DNA from: Enterocloster asparagiformis
GTDB taxonomy: Bacteria; Bacillota; Clostridia; Lachnospirales; Lachnospiraceae
Reading direction: 5' to 3'
DNA: 64,000 nucleotides
Assembly: GCA_018380885.1 (NCBI GenBank)
Contig: JAGZSY010000021.1
Span: forward strand, 21,171-85,170
The notes under the pieces are model-generated. The model worked only from the letters and a program-made list of their open reading frames with translations. It was not told where the DNA came from and did not search any database. The first letter of the stretch is position 1. Each line of letters starts with the position of its first letter. Positions 44,858-52,878 of the stretch are shown piece after piece. Made by a program: the position numbers and the translations under genes.

Positions 44858-46579
44858 ATGAAAAAGGGAACAGGCGCATCATCCGGTATCGGGATCGGCA
44901 AGGCTGTGATTGTGGAAGAGGCCGAGCTGGTCATCAAGCGGGAGACTGTTGCGGATGTGGAAGCCGAGCTTGGGCGTTTTAAGGGGGCGCTGGAGCAGAG
45001 CGTGAAGGACACGGAGGTGCTGGCGGCTGATCTGGCTACCAGAGTGGGAGAGAAGGAAGCTGAGATTCTGCAGGGCCACATCATGCTGCTGTCCGATCCC
45101 ATGCTCACCGGAGAGATTGAAAATTCCATTAAAAACGACGGGGTCAACAGTGAATTTGCCATTGAGACCGTGTGCAATATGTACGCCGATATGTTCGCCT
45201 CCATGGGGGACGAGCTCATGCAGCAGAGAGCCACAGACATGCGGGATATCAAGACCAGAATGCAGAAGATCCTCATGGGCGTGCGCTCTGTGGATATCTC
45301 CTCCCTGCCCGCCGGCAGCGTGATCGTTGCCAAGGACCTGACGCCCTCCATGACGGCGGGCATCAACCCGGCCAATGTCACGGGAATTATCACCGAGCTG
45401 GGCGGCCGCACCTCCCACAGCGCCATCCTGGCCCGCGCCCTGGAGATTCCGGCGGTTGTGGCCATCGAGAACCTGATGGAGCAGGTGAAGGACGGCGACG
45501 ATCTGGTGCTGGACGGCAGCACCGGCGAAGTGATGGTGAATCCTGACGCCGCGGTGAAGGCCGAGTACGAGACAAAACGCGATGCCTTCCTGAAAGAGAA
45601 GAAGGAGCTGGAGCAGTACATCGGCAAGCCCTCCGTGACCAGGGACGGCGTGCAGGTGGAGATCGTGGCCAACATCGGCAAGCCCGAGGACGCGGAGAAG
45701 GTGCTCCAGTACGACGGCGAGGGCGTGGGCCTGTTCCGCACCGAGTTCCTGTTTATGGACCGCACCTCCATGCCCACGGAGGAGGAGCAGTTCGAGGCAT
45801 ACAAGAAGGTGGCGATCGCCATGAACGGCAAGCCGGTGATCATCCGTACCCTGGACATCGGCGGCGACAAGGAGATCCCCTACATGGGGCTGGAAAAGGA
45901 CGAGAACCCGTTCCTGGGCTACCGCGCCATCCGCTTCTGCCTGGACCGCAAGGAGGATATCTACAAACCCCAGCTGCGCGCCCTGCTGCGCGCCAGCGCT
46001 TTCGGCAACATCCGCATCATGGTGCCCCTTGTGACCTGCATCGAGGAGTACCGCGAGGCCAGAGGGCTGGTGGAGGAGCTGAAGGCGGAGCTGGACGAAA
46101 AGGGCATCGCCTACAAGAAGGACATCCAGGTGGGCATCATGGTGGAGACGGCGGCAGCCTCCCTGATCGCGGATATCTTCGCCAGGGAAGTGGACTTCTT
46201 CAGCATCGGCACCAACGACCTGACCCAGTATACTATGAGCGTGGACCGCGGCAACAAGAAGGTGTCCTACCTGTATTCCACCTTTAACCCCGCGGTGCTG
46301 CGCAGCATCCGCCACATCATCGCCTGCGGCCGCGAGGCCGGCATCATGGTGGGAATGTGCGGCGAGGCGGCCAGCGATCCCATGATGATTCCGCTGCTGC
46401 TGGCCTTTGGCTTAAACGAGTTCAGCATGAGCGCGTCTGCGATCCTGAAGGCGAGAAAGATGGTGACCGAGTACAGCGTGGAGGAGCTTCAGAAGGTTGC
46501 GGACAAGGCCATGAGCTTTGCCACCGCGGCTGAGGTGGAGCAGTATATGAAAGAATTTGTGGAGAAGGCAGCGGTTTAA
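44858..46579 (+). CDS. ptsI: PTS enzyme I (phosphoenolpyruvate-protein phosphotransferase)
   Basis: Takes phosphate from PEP and passes it to His15 of HPr. The 573-residue length is standard. The swivelling domain carries the active histidine in ELGGRTSHSAILAR. The PEP-binding barrel has GEGVGLFRTEFLFM, RTLDIGGDKEIPYM, DFFSIGTNDLTQY and the catalytic cysteine in GMCGEAAS. The ribosome binding site is AAGGAGG. The stop shares one base with the next gene's ATG. Confidence 0.97.
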   Translation: MKKGTGASSGIGIGKAVIVEEAELVIKRETVADVEAELGRFKGALEQSVKDTEVLAADLATRVGEKEAEILQGHIMLLSDPMLTGEIENSIKNDGVNSEFAIETVCNMYADMFASMGDELMQQRATDMRDIKTRMQKILMGVRSVDISSLPAGSVIVAKDLTPSMTAGINPANVTGIITELGGRTSHSAILARALEIPAVVAIENLMEQVKDGDDLVLDGSTGEVMVNPDAAVKAEYETKRDAFLKEKKELEQYIGKPSVTRDGVQVEIVANIGKPEDAEKVLQYDGEGVGLFRTEFLFMDRTSMPTEEEQFEAYKKVAIAMNGKPVIIRTLDIGGDKEIPYMGLEKDENPFLGYRAIRFCLDRKEDIYKPQLRALLRASAFGNIRIMVPLVTCIEEYREARGLVEELKAELDEKGIAYKKDIQVGIMVETAAASLIADIFAREVDFFSIGTNDLTQYTMSVDRGNKKVSYLYSTFNPAVLRSIRHIIACGREAGIMVGMCGEAASDPMMIPLLLAFGLNEFSMSASAILKARKMVTEYSVEELQKVADKAMSFATAAEVEQYMKEFVEKAAV

Positions 46580-47904
46580 TGACAGTTTACCTGATTTGCT
46601 ATGCAATAAGTTACTTTTTGGCCCGGCAGCATGTTTACATGCTGTCCGGGCTGGTTTTGATTACAGCGGCCCTGTGGCTGTACTGGAGGGACTACCGGGC
46701 GGGCCGGGACCTGATCCATCTGCGGGGCCTGTTCTGCCTGGCCTTTGTGGGCGGCCAGGGCGTCTCGTGCTTTAAGCTGAGCCGCCTGCAGACCGACTGG
46801 GCAGGGGAGACCTGGCTGTGCTTTCTGCTGGCTGTGACGGCGTTCTGGCTGTCCTTTGAGCTTTTGCAGCGCCGTATGGCGCAAAAACAGGAGAAAGCGC
46901 CTCGGGGAACGGAGGGCGCGGCGGCCTGCACGGCAGACGCCGGGCGGATTCTCGTCTCCATGGCGGGGATCACAGGGGTCTCGGCGGCGGCCTTTGTGTT
47001 CGAGGCGGTCAAGCTGGGATTTATTCCCATGTTCTCCTACGGCGTGCCCCACGCCTACTCCTATTTCCACGTCAGCGGCGTGCACTATTTCACCGTGTCT
47101 TGCGTGCTGGTGCCCAGTCTGCTGGTGCTCTATCTGTTTTCGCGGGCAGCGGAGGGCGGGATTGGAAAACGGGACCGCGGCCTCTGGCTGGCTGCGCTGC
47201 TGACCGGCATCTCCATCCTCATCCCCCTGCTGTGCGTCTCCCGCTTTCAGCTGATCCTGGCGGTGGGCATGGCGGTGTTCACCTTCATCTCAGTCCGCAG
47301 GACCTTCCGTCTGAAATATCTTTTGGTTCTGTGCGCCCTGATGGTGCCGGCCTACCTGGCCCTGACCGTGCTGCGCAGCCACAGCGTGGCCTATTTGAAC
47401 GGCATCTTTGAGATGAAAGACCCCCACACCCCGATCTTTGTAACCCAGCCCTACATGTATATCGCCAACAATTATGACAATTTTAACTGTCTGGTGGAGC
47501 AGCTGGGCGCCCACAGCATGGGGCTGCGCATGATGTTCCCGGTGTGGGCCCTGACCGGCCTCAAATTCCTGGTCCCGTCCCTGGTGAGCTTTCCGATCTT
47601 CGTGACAAAGGAGGAGCTGACCACGGTTACGCTGATCTACGACGCCTATTACGATTTCGGGGCGGCGGGGATCGTGCTGTTCGGATTTCTGGCCGGGGCG
47701 GCCTGCGCGCTGCTCTACCGGCTGCGCGCCCGGGCTAAAAATCCCCTCTGCCATGTAATCTACGCGCAGATTGCCATGTACATGGCCCTGGCGTTTTTTA
47801 CCACTTGGTTCTCCAACCCGTCCACCTGGTTTTATCTGGCGGTGACGGCAGCGGCCTATTGGTATGTCGGTCACGGATTGCCTTTTTTTGGGAGAAGTGT
47901 ATAA
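46579..47904 (+). CDS. O-antigen/oligosaccharide repeat-unit polymerase-like membrane protein
   Basis: A 441-residue protein with about eleven hydrophobic helices. The overall pattern of Wzy-like polymerases includes a large extracytoplasmic loop (VTQPYMYIANNYDNFNCLVEQ) and Arg residues near helix ends (CVSRFQLILAVG). These proteins join undecaprenyl-linked repeat units into surface polysaccharide. No glycosyltransferase or flippase gene is near. Its start overlaps the ptsI stop by one base (TAATG), so it is translated with the PTS genes, which is unusual. Confidence 0.8.
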   Translation: MTVYLICYAISYFLARQHVYMLSGLVLITAALWLYWRDYRAGRDLIHLRGLFCLAFVGGQGVSCFKLSRLQTDWAGETWLCFLLAVTAFWLSFELLQRRMAQKQEKAPRGTEGAAACTADAGRILVSMAGITGVSAAAFVFEAVKLGFIPMFSYGVPHAYSYFHVSGVHYFTVSCVLVPSLLVLYLFSRAAEGGIGKRDRGLWLAALLTGISILIPLLCVSRFQLILAVGMAVFTFISVRRTFRLKYLLVLCALMVPAYLALTVLRSHSVAYLNGIFEMKDPHTPIFVTQPYMYIANNYDNFNCLVEQLGAHSMGLRMMFPVWALTGLKFLVPSLVSFPIFVTKEELTTVTLIYDAYYDFGAAGIVLFGFLAGAACALLYRLRARAKNPLCHVIYAQIAMYMALAFFTTWFSNPSTWFYLAVTAAAYWYVGHGLPFFGRSV

Positions 47905-47941
47905 AATGTGTAAAGAAACTAAAATTTTCATAAAGAAATAG

Positions 47942-47970
47942 TTGACTTTTTTCTTACGGCCTGCTATAAT
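47942..47970 (+). promoter_or_regulatory. Promoter of the licT-PTS operon
   Basis: TTGACT (47942-47947), 17 bp, TATAAT (47965-47970) with TGC before it (extended -10), 51 bp ahead of the RAT element. Confidence 0.85.
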
Positions 47971-48020
47971 TTGGATTAACAGATGAGAGTTATCTCATTT
48001 TGACCAACAATTTGATACTT

Positions 48021-48104
48021 GGATTGTTACTGTTCGGCAGGCAAAACCAATTTTGTGAAGGAGATAGGCTACTCGTTTCTCTCTTTGGCAAAGTTGGTTT
48101 TTTT
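48021..48104 (+). promoter_or_regulatory. RAT antiterminator site with overlapping terminator
   Basis: GGATTGTTACTG and GCAGGCAAAACC flank a TTCG loop (48021-48048). This closely resembles the ribonucleic antiterminator bound by LicT/SacY-type proteins. Its 3' arm overlaps the 5' arm of a terminator (AAAACCAATTTTG at 48044-48056 pairing with 48089-48101, one G-U), followed by T7. Binding of the LicT-like protein encoded just downstream would block the terminator, so the operon is autoregulated by antitermination. Confidence 0.93.
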
Positions 48105-48162
48105 AATTTTAGAAGGCTTATCCGCAGCGCTGTGGACTGCTGTACAGAAGGGGGGAAGAATA

Positions 48163-49023
48163 TTGCAGAACCCGTTGACAGGCAAAAGCGGTATGAAAAT
48201 CAGCAAAATTATCAACAACAATGTGGTCAGCACCTTTGACGAGGATGGAAGGGAGATCGTCGTCATGGGACGGGGAGTGGGCTTCAAGGCCAAAGAGGGA
48301 ATGGCCGTGAATGAAGATAAGGTGGAGAAAATATTCCGCCTGGACAGCCAGACCTCGGTGGACAAATTCAAGGAGCTGGTCGTGAATCTTCCGATCGAGC
48401 ACGTCCAGGTTTCCGCCGAGATTATCAGTTACGCAAAGAGCGTTTTAAACCGCCCGATCAATCCCAACGTGTACATCACGCTGACAGACCATATTAATTT
48501 TGCGCTGGAGCGCTTCAAACAGAGGATGATGTTTTCCAATCCGCTGATCCATGAGGTCAAAAGCTTCTACCACGAGGAATATCTGATCGGAGAGTACGCC
48601 ATTGCCATGATCCACAGGGATCTGGGCGTGAAGCTTCCGGTAGATGAGGCGGCTTCCATCGCGCTTCACATTGTCAACGCGGAATATGATGCGCCCATGA
48701 GGGACACCATAGATATTACCAATCTGATTCAACAGGTGAGCGAGGTGGTGATCGAATACTTCGATATTCAGATCGACGAAGATTCGCTGAGCTACGAGCG
48801 GTTTATCACCCATCTGAGGTTTCTGGCCCAGAGAATTTTTACAGGGGAGCACATGGAGTCGGATAACCCGGAGTTTCGGGAGATGATCGCAAAAATGTAC
48901 CCGGAGGAATATGTTTGCAGCCAAAAGGTTCAGGTGTTGATCAATCAGCGTTACGGGCACAAAATGACAGAGGAAGAGGCGGCGTATCTCGCGCTGCACA
49001 TTAAAAGAATCCGCACCCGTTAG
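48163..49023 (+). CDS. licT: BglG/LicT-family transcription antiterminator
   Basis: RNA-binding antiterminator controlled by PTS phosphorylation. An N-terminal CAT domain binds the RAT RNA (MKISKIINNNVV... VMGRGVGF), followed by PRD1 and PRD2 with regulatory histidines (NFALERF, SIALHIVNAE, THLRFLAQR, YLALHIKRIR). EIIB phosphorylates PRD1 to switch the protein off when sugar is absent. HPr commonly phosphorylates PRD2 to activate. I start at TTG 48163 because AAGGGGGG lies 7 nt upstream. The ATG at 48193 gives the more usual 276-residue form but has no ribosome binding site. A glucose-type target is suggested by the following IIA and IICB genes. Confidence 0.93.
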   Translation: MQNPLTGKSGMKISKIINNNVVSTFDEDGREIVVMGRGVGFKAKEGMAVNEDKVEKIFRLDSQTSVDKFKELVVNLPIEHVQVSAEIISYAKSVLNRPINPNVYITLTDHINFALERFKQRMMFSNPLIHEVKSFYHEEYLIGEYAIAMIHRDLGVKLPVDEAASIALHIVNAEYDAPMRDTIDITNLIQQVSEVVIEYFDIQIDEDSLSYERFITHLRFLAQRIFTGEHMESDNPEFREMIAKMYPEEYVCSQKVQVLINQRYGHKMTEEEAAYLALHIKRIRTR

Positions 49024-49055
49024 CGGGGCGGAATACTGGAAAGGGGATATCATAA

Positions 49056-49544
49056 ATGTTTAAAGGTTTAAAGGGACTGTTTGGAGGAAAAGAAAAAGCG
49101 GTGGTCGGAGCGCCGGTGAGCGGCAAGGCGATTCCCATGAGCCAGGTAAATGATCCTACCTTCAGCCAGGAGATTCTGGGCAAGGGCGTGGCGATCATTC
49201 CCAATAAGGGGCGCATCGTGGCTCCTGTGGATGGAATTGTGACCATGGTGTTTGACACCAAGCACGCCATCAGCATGCAGGGCGATAACGGCGTGGAGCT
49301 GATCATTCACGTGGGGCTGGATACCGTTGAGCTGAAGGGAGAGCACTTTACCGCCCTGGTGAACGCCGGAGCGCATGTGTCAAAGGGAACCCCTCTGCTG
49401 GATTTCGACATGGAAAAGATCAAGGCGGCAGGCTATGACACGGTGACCCCGGTGATCGTGTGCAACACCCCCAATTTCCCTGAAATGACCACTAAGAGCG
49501 GCATGGATGTGAGCGAAGGGGACACTGTGATCGAGCTGAATTAG
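49056..49544 (+). CDS. PTS glucose-type EIIA (IIA-Glc family)
   Basis: A 162-residue soluble EIIA that passes phosphate from HPr to EIIB. The active histidine is His85 in LIIHVGLDTVELKG, equivalent to His90 of E. coli IIA-Glc. The second conserved histidine is in FDTKHAIS. It is a stand-alone protein, where many Firmicutes fuse this domain to IICB. It lies 33 nt after licT, in the same operon. Confidence 0.94.
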   Translation: MFKGLKGLFGGKEKAVVGAPVSGKAIPMSQVNDPTFSQEILGKGVAIIPNKGRIVAPVDGIVTMVFDTKHAISMQGDNGVELIIHVGLDTVELKGEHFTALVNAGAHVSKGTPLLDFDMEKIKAAGYDTVTPVIVCNTPNFPEMTTKSGMDVSEGDTVIELN

Positions 49545-49586
49545 CATCCCGGCGCCGCGGCGGCATTCAGGCAAAAGGAGGATGGT

Positions 49587-49847
49587 ATGCTGGAGGAACG
49601 TTTTGTGCTGGAGGATTCCATGGGGCTTCATGCCAGACCGGCGGCGGAGCTCATGATGGCGCTCAGAAATCTGGAGTGCCGGGTCACAATCAGCGGAAAG
49701 GGACAGACGGTGAACGGCAAGGACGTCATCGATATCCTGTCGCTGGGCTGTGTCCAGGGCGATGAGATCACGTTTCAGGCGGAAGGGCCGGACGAGGGGA
49801 AAGCCATGGAGGCGATCCGCCGGATTATGAAGGACCTGGACCGCTGA
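49587..49847 (+). CDS. HPr-like phosphocarrier with Asp46 (PTS operon paralogue)
   Basis: An 86-residue HPr. The catalytic motif is intact, GLHARPAA with His15 and Arg17. The regulatory position reads VNGKDVIDILSLG, with Asp at position 46 in place of Ser, in exact register with the other two paralogues. HprK cannot phosphorylate it, and Asp46 is the classical mimic of P-Ser-HPr. It sits between the EIIA and EIIC/B genes behind AAGGAGGA, so it is made only when this PTS is induced. Whether it favours transport under repression or acts as a permanent co-repressor is open. Confidence 0.92.
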   Translation: MLEERFVLEDSMGLHARPAAELMMALRNLECRVTISGKGQTVNGKDVIDILSLGCVQGDEITFQAEGPDEGKAMEAIRRIMKDLDR

Positions 49848-49925
49848 TCGTCCAAAGTTGATTTGAACCCGCGATGGGTTTAAATAGATGAAAAAGTTTA
49901 GAACAAAGAAAGGGGATTTATTATT

Positions 49926-51398
49926 ATGATGAAATGGTTACAGAAACTTGGCAAATCGTTGATGCTGCCCGTTGCTGTTCTACCGGTTGCAGGTATTCTG
50001 TCCGGTATCGGCTATTTCCTCTGCCCGGCTGTTATGCAGGGCGGCGATATTACAGGAACGATTCCGATGATCGGTTACTTCCTGACCCAGGCGGCGCTGG
50101 CGCTGCTGGACGGCTCAATCATTGCACTTTTGTTTGCAGTGGGCGTGGCGGTTGGTATGTCGGATGACCATGACGGAACCGCAGGCCTGGCAGGTCTGGT
50201 TTCCTGGCTGATGATTACGCACCTGCTCTCTCCAGGAGTGGTTCAGACTTTGGCCGGTATTGCCCCGGACACCATTCAGGGCATGGCGTTTGCCAAGATC
50301 CAGAATGCAATGATCGGTATCATCGCCGGTATCATCGGATCCACCTGCTACAACAAGTTTAAGAACACCAAGCTGCCGGACTGGCTGGCTTTCTTCTCCG
50401 GCAAACGCTGTGTTGCCATTATCACAGCACTGTTTTCCATTATCGCGGCTGCGATCCTGCTGTTCATCTGGCCGGTAGTGTTCGGCGGACTGACTGCACT
50501 GGGCCAGTCCATCGCAAAGATGGGCGCTGTAGGCGCAGGTCTCTACGCATTCCTGAACCGTTTGCTGATCCCGTTCGGTCTGCACCATGCGCTGAACAAC
50601 GTATTCTGGTTTGACACCATCGGATTAGGCGATTTAAGCAACTTCTGGGCCGGCAAAACCAGCGCAGACGTTACCTGGAGCCTTGGCATGTATATGTCCG
50701 GATTCTTCCCCTGCATGATGTTCGGCGTTCCCGGCGCTGCCCTGGCTATGATCCACTGCGCGAAGAGCAACAAGAAGAAAATTGCCATTGGTATCCTTGC
50801 TTCCGCAGCACTCTGCGCATTTGTCTGCGGCGTTACCGAGCCCTTTGAATTTGCATTCATGTTCATGGCTCCCGCACTTTACTTAGTGTATGCAATCCTG
50901 TACGGAATCTTTACCTTTGTGACCGTGCTGCTTGGCTTCCGCGCCGGCTTTTCCTTCTCGGCCGGTGCAACGGATCTGCTGTTCTCCTCAGTACTTCCGG
51001 CTGCCGCTAAAACATGGATGATCATTCCGCTGGGCATCGCCGCGTTTGCGGTATTCTACCTGGTATTCAGATTCATGATCACCACCTTTGACTTAAAGAC
51101 TCCCGGACGTGAGGACGATGACGACGTGGACGATTCGTCTGCGAAGCTTGCCAACAACGACTACACCAAGGTTGCCTCCATCATCCTGGAAGGCCTTGGC
51201 GGCAAAGAGAATGTGAAGAGCGTTGACAACTGCATCACCAGACTGAGACTGGAGATCAACGACTACACTAAGGTGGACGACAAGAAGATCAAATCCGCCG
51301 GCGTGGCAGGGGTGATCCGTCCCAGCCAGAAGAGCGTGCAGGTAATCGTCGGCACACAGGTTCAGTTTGTGGCGGATGAGTTTAAGAAATTGTTATAA
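49926..51398 (+). CDS. PTS EIICB, glucose/N-acetylglucosamine family
   Basis: A 490-residue sugar permease and phosphotransfer protein. The EIIC domain (residues 1 to about 390) has about ten helices, starting with LGKSLMLPVAVLPVAGILSGIGY and containing IPFGLHHALNNVFW and GVTEPFEFAFMF. An acidic linker leads to a C-terminal EIIB domain with the phosphorylated Cys436 in VDNCITRLRLEI. Glucose and GlcNAc permeases cannot be told apart confidently here. The separate EIIA and HPr genes complete a self-contained set under LicT control. Confidence 0.93.
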   Translation: MMKWLQKLGKSLMLPVAVLPVAGILSGIGYFLCPAVMQGGDITGTIPMIGYFLTQAALALLDGSIIALLFAVGVAVGMSDDHDGTAGLAGLVSWLMITHLLSPGVVQTLAGIAPDTIQGMAFAKIQNAMIGIIAGIIGSTCYNKFKNTKLPDWLAFFSGKRCVAIITALFSIIAAAILLFIWPVVFGGLTALGQSIAKMGAVGAGLYAFLNRLLIPFGLHHALNNVFWFDTIGLGDLSNFWAGKTSADVTWSLGMYMSGFFPCMMFGVPGAALAMIHCAKSNKKKIAIGILASAALCAFVCGVTEPFEFAFMFMAPALYLVYAILYGIFTFVTVLLGFRAGFSFSAGATDLLFSSVLPAAAKTWMIIPLGIAAFAVFYLVFRFMITTFDLKTPGREDDDDVDDSSAKLANNDYTKVASIILEGLGGKENVKSVDNCITRLRLEINDYTKVDDKKIKSAGVAGVIRPSQKSVQVIVGTQVQFVADEFKKLL

Positions 51399-51422
51399 GC
51401 GCAGAGCGCGCATTGTCTAACG

Positions 51423-51470
51423 GCCCGGGGCCGGGAAATCAGTGAAATGATTTCCCGGCCCCGGGCTTTT
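51423..51470 (+). terminator. Terminator of the PTS operon
   Basis: A 19-bp perfect stem (51423-51441 with 51448-51466), 6-nt loop, T4. Confidence 0.9.
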
Positions 51471-51483
51471 CCGGATTATCCCA

Positions 51484-51543
51484 TTGACAAACCCCGCCTC
51501 CCGGTGGTATTCTATATTTAGATATTTAGAAAAATATCTAAAT
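51484..51543 (+). promoter_or_regulatory. sdpRI promoter with ArsR-type operator
   Basis: TTGACA (51484-51489), 18 bp, TGG-TATTCT (-10 at 51508-51513). Directly after it is a perfect 12-bp inverted repeat, ATTTAGATATTT and AAATATCTAAAT (51516-51527 with 51532-51543), separated by 4 bp. The dyad covers the likely transcription start, as expected for autorepression by the encoded ArsR-type protein. Confidence 0.85.
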
Positions 51544-51575
51544 GATAATCACAGGTCCAACGAGAGGAGGCTGCC

Positions 51576-51857
51576 ATGTCGTTTGGGGATACCTTTAAAG
51601 CGCTGTCCGACCCTACCCGACGGGAGATTTTAAACCTGCTAAAGCAGGGGAAGCTCACGGCCGGGGAGATCGTGGCCCACTTTGACACCACGGGAGCCAC
51701 CATCTCCCATCACCTGTCCATCCTTAAAAACGCCGGATTGATAGACGACCGCAAATCCGGCAAGTATATCTACTATGAGCTGAATCTCTCGGTGTTTGAG
51801 GAGGTATTGGCCTGGATTCAGGATTTAATGGAGGAAAAAGATCATGAAGAAAATTAG
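51576..51857 (+). CDS. sdpR: ArsR-family autorepressor (SdpR-like)
   Basis: A 93-residue winged-helix repressor: ALSDPTRREILNLLKQGKLTAGEI and the recognition helix region TTGATISHHLSILKNAGLI, then the wing RKSGKYIYYEL. It has no metal-binding Cys-x-Cys, so it matches SdpR, whose activity is controlled by sequestration to membrane SdpI, and not metal-sensing ArsR. It overlaps sdpI by 14 bp and has a strong operator in its promoter. Confidence 0.92.
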   Translation: MSFGDTFKALSDPTRREILNLLKQGKLTAGEIVAHFDTTGATISHHLSILKNAGLIDDRKSGKYIYYELNLSVFEEVLAWIQDLMEEKDHEEN

Positions 51858-52500
51858 CGAGCGCATGAAAAATATGACATTTGCCGACTATATTTACTGG
51901 GGAATGACCCTCGTCCCCTTTGTCATCTCGCTGGCCTTCTACAGCAGGCTGCCGGACCGCGTTCCCACCCACTGGGACAGCGCCGGGCAGATCAACGGTT
52001 ATTCCAGCCGCCTGATGGCCTGTTTCGGCATACCGGCCTTTATGCTGCTCATGGCGGTGGTGGTCAACGTCTCCTTCTGGGCGGACCCCAAGCGGGCCAA
52101 TATCGCCCGCTCCGGGGAGTTGAGGCAGATCACCCGCTGGTTTATCGTGCTTCTGGCGGTGCTGGTCCAGTCCATCATTATGCTGGCCGGGGCGGGGGTG
52201 GAGCTCAACGTGGGACTGCTCATCAGCGTGCCCATCGCCGTGCTGTTCGTGGCCATCGGCAACTACATGCCAAAGTGCAAACAGAACTACACCCTGGGCA
52301 TCAAGCTGCCCTGGACCCTGGCGGACGAGGACAACTGGAACAGGACCCACCGCCTGGCCGGGTATGTGTGGACGCTGGGCGGACTGGGGATGCTGGTCTG
52401 TGGACTCATGGGGCGTTCGGGACCGTATTTCGCCATTGCCGCGGCGATTGTCCTGATTCCGGCGGTGTACTCCTTTATTTTGTATCAGAAAACGCATTGA
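51844..52500 (+). CDS. sdpI: SdpI-family membrane protein
   Basis: A 218-residue membrane protein with an N-terminal DUF1648 part (RLPDRVPTHWDSAGQINGYSS) and a C-terminal SdpI domain (IGNYMPKCKQNYTLGIKLPWTLADEDNWNRTHR). In B. subtilis SdpI gives immunity to the SdpC toxin and sequesters SdpR when the toxin is bound. No sdpABC genes are present here, so this pair probably senses a foreign peptide or another envelope signal. Its stop codon overlaps the -35 of the leuS leader. Confidence 0.92.
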   Translation: MKKISERMKNMTFADYIYWGMTLVPFVISLAFYSRLPDRVPTHWDSAGQINGYSSRLMACFGIPAFMLLMAVVVNVSFWADPKRANIARSGELRQITRWFIVLLAVLVQSIIMLAGAGVELNVGLLISVPIAVLFVAIGNYMPKCKQNYTLGIKLPWTLADEDNWNRTHRLAGYVWTLGGLGMLVCGLMGRSGPYFAIAAAIVLIPAVYSFILYQKTH

Positions 52501-52525
52501 CACCCTGCGGCAAATATGTTAAATT
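52497..52525 (+). promoter_or_regulatory. leuS leader promoter
   Basis: TTGACA (52497-52502, overlapping the sdpI stop), 17 bp, TAAATT (52520-52525) with TGT before it (extended -10). Confidence 0.75.
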
Positions 52526-52531
52526 TATAGT

Positions 52532-52796
52532 CAGCATAAATACTGAGACGGGGAGTAGTAGAGGGATTCCGAACTTCAGAGAGCCGGCGGACGGTGCGAG
52601 CAGGCGGGAGGGATTCTTTGAACTGGCCCCTGAGTAGCTTTCCGAAGGGCGAACAGGCCTGCGTAAGAAATGCCGGTCCCTGACCGTTATACAAGGAAAC
52701 GAGCGCATGCGCCTTTTCGGCGTGTGAATCAGAGTGGTACCGCGCGGGGAGAATCTGTCCTGCGTCTCTAGCAATAGGGGCGCAGGGCTTTTTTAG
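52532..52796 (+). ncRNA. T-box riboswitch leader of leuS (specifier CTG, Leu)
   Basis: Contains the conserved series AGTAG, CAGAGAGCC, GGTGCGAGC, the specifier region TTGAACTGGCCCCTGAG with CTG (Leu), and the AGAGTGGTACCGCG antiterminator (about 52730-52743). A terminator of about 12 bp with a GCAA loop (52759-52786) is followed by T6. Uncharged tRNA-Leu should stabilise the antiterminator and allow leuS transcription. Confidence 0.96.
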
Positions 52797-52878
52797 TTCA
52801 CGGAATATCCGTCCTGTGAATCAGAACATGCACCCCCCTTACGAAACGCAAAGAGAAGAACAATGGAGGAATCAAGCT

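Noticed and set aside
44879..46315. Long minus-strand open frame across ptsI
   Set aside because: Antisense shadow of a clear enzyme I gene, with His/Leu/Asp-rich composition typical of such artefacts.
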